DNA of 64,000 bases, taken from assembly GCF_000973725.1 (NCBI RefSeq), contig NZ_CP009621.1:1896501-1960500 (forward strand), read 5' to 3'. A program made the position numbers and the translations under genes. Positions 63,072 through 64,000 of the stretch are shown here, piece by piece. The notes beneath the pieces were generated by a model that searched no databases, was not told the DNA's origin, and saw only the letters and a program-made list of their open reading frames with translations. The DNA is from Pontibacter korlensis (GTDB taxonomy: Bacteria > Bacteroidota > Bacteroidia > Cytophagales > Hymenobacteraceae). Within the stretch, counting starts at the first letter, position 1. Every line of letters begins with the position of its first letter.

Positions 63072-64000
63072 TTGGCTAAGAATAAAACGACAGAAAGAAT
63101 CAATTTTGCCTCTATAAAGCCGGTAATTGACTATCCTGACTTCTTAGATGTTCAGGTTAAGTCGTTCCAGGACTTCTTTCAGTTGGAAACCCCAGCTGAG
63201 AACAGAGCGCAGGAGGGGTTGTTCAAGGTGTTTGCCGAGAACTTTCCTATTTCAGATTCACGCGAAAACTTCGTACTGGAGTTTATCGATTACCATATAG
63301 ATCCTCCAAAATACTCTGTTGATGAAAGCATTGACAGGGGCCTTACCTATTCTGTTCCGCTTAAAGCAAAACTTCGCCTTATCTGTAACGATGAGGATAA
63401 CGAGGATTTTGAAACAATTGAGCAGGAGGTATTCTTAGGCAACATTCCATACATGACCGAAAAAGGCTCCTTTGTGATCAATGGAGCTGAGCGTGTTATT
63501 GTATCTCAGTTGCACCGTTCACCAGGAGTGTTCTTTGCGCAAAGCAAGCACACAAACGGAACAAAGCTATATTCTGCCAGAATTATTCCTTTCAAAGGAT
63601 CTTGGGTTGAGTTTGCTACAGACGTGAACAACGTGATGTATGCCTACATCGACCGTAAGAAAAAATTCCCTGTAACAACACTTCTACGTGCTATTGGTTA
63701 CGGTACAGATAAAGATATCCTGGACCTGTTCGGCCTTTCTGAGGAAGTACCTGCTGATAGAAACACACTGAAGAACTCAATTGGCCGCAGACTGGCTGCA
63801 CGTGTTCTAAGAACATGGACTGAGGACTTTGTTGATGAAGATACAGGCGAGGTAGTATCGATCGACCGTAATGAAGTGCTTTTAGAGCGTGACTCTGAAA
63901 TCACTCCAGAAGATATAGATGTTATTCTAGACTCAGGTGTTCAGTCTATCATCCTACACCGTGAGAATGTTAACATTGCAGATTACGCTATTATCTACAA
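63072..64000 (+). CDS. rpoB: RNA polymerase beta subunit, N-terminal part
   Basis: The frame starts with TTG at 63072 ([25 protein letters not shown]) and stays open to the window edge, giving 309 codons. It shows typical beta-subunit segments: [11 protein letters not shown] near the start, DNE-like [39 protein letters not shown] at about 117-155 and [13 protein letters not shown] [12 protein letters not shown]. It continues beyond the window. The TTG start is used because no ATG precedes the conserved N-terminus. Confidence 0.97.
   Translation, partial: MAKNKTTERINFASIKPVIDYPDFLDVQVKSFQDFFQLETPAENRAQEGLFKVFAENFPISDSRENFVLEFIDYHIDPPKYSVDESIDRGLTYSVPLKAKLRLICNDEDNEDFETIEQEVFLGNIPYMTEKGSFVINGAERVIVSQLHRSPGVFFAQSKHTNGTKLYSARIIPFKGSWVEFATDVNNVMYAYIDRKKKFPVTTLLRAIGYGTDKDILDLFGLSEEVPADRNTLKNSIGRRLAARVLRTWTEDFVDEDTGEVVSIDRNEVLLERDSEITPEDIDVILDSGVQSIILHRENVNIADYAIIY

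Overview
The window looks like a chromosomal segment of a Bacteroidota bacterium, most likely order Cytophagales, family Hymenobacteraceae (Pontibacter-like). The genus is my inference from gene content and style. Supporting signs: a SusD C-terminus, DUF4270, DUF4397 and DUF6624 proteins, many lipoproteins with Asp/Glu directly after the lipobox Cys, a two-component regulator propeller kinase, exact Bacteroidota -7 boxes (TAnnTTTG, often with TTG or TTTG about 19 nt upstream), few Shine-Dalgarno sequences, TTG starts, and the tRNA-tuf-tRNA(Trp)-secE-nusG-rplKAJL-rpoB block.

Layout. 1-7.6 kb: the end of a susD-like gene, two almost identical IS1182-family elements in direct orientation, and between them a tandem PAP2 phosphatase pair and metK. 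7.7-10.5 kb (minus strand): hpf, xerC-like recombinase and rpsU, then an acyl-CoA dehydrogenase. 10.7-17 kb (plus): YwqE/CpsB-type phosphatase, NAD-dependent epimerase, TPR protein, phosphosulfolactate synthase, DUF368 lipid-carrier translocase, aroE and a DUF1232 gene broken by an in-frame TAG. 17.4-23.1 kb: an ECF sigma factor overlapping an anti-sigma/beta-barrel hybrid, a small lipoprotein, and a DUF4270 plus Kelch lipoprotein pair. 23.5-29.2 kb: uvrB, M28 peptidase, GNAT, DUF6624 protein. 29.2-36.5 kb: a B12-binding radical SAM protein, small membrane or disordered proteins, and a BtuB-like receptor with a BtuG-like surface propeller behind a cobalamin riboswitch. 36.6-42.5 kb: 3-methyladenine glycosylase, DoxX, GNAT, an esterase with CBM20-like domain, three small hydrophilic proteins, a THUMP-like methyltransferase and a frameshifted DUF4397 gene. 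42.7-50.9 kb: ahcY, a LytTR regulator with its propeller histidine kinase, two glycosyltransferases and a methyltransferase. 51.2-58 kb: ECF sigma with zinc anti-sigma, gmk, nadD, frr, pyrH, a biotinyl carrier and an M1 aminopeptidase. 58-64 kb: tRNA Tyr-Gly-Thr, tuf, tRNA-Trp, secE, nusG, rplK, rplA, rplJ, rplL and the start of rpoB.

How the genes work together. The clearest functional unit is cobalamin import: riboswitch, TonB-dependent receptor and surface beta-propeller lipoprotein form one transcription unit. The second is the translation/transcription block at the right edge, with two good promoters, one of which overlaps the tuf terminator. rpsU-xerC-hpf, which in many Bacteroidota lies directly upstream of the tRNA-tuf block, is here about 50 kb away, inverted, and ends about 80 bp from an IS1182 copy; this suggests a rearrangement.

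I did not find a CRISPR array, prophage, defence island or an obviously new multi-gene system. The most distinctive items are the long perfect palindromes between genes (up to 30-bp arms), the two interrupted genes, the IS pair that differs only at silent sites, and the sigma/anti-sigma-barrel pair.
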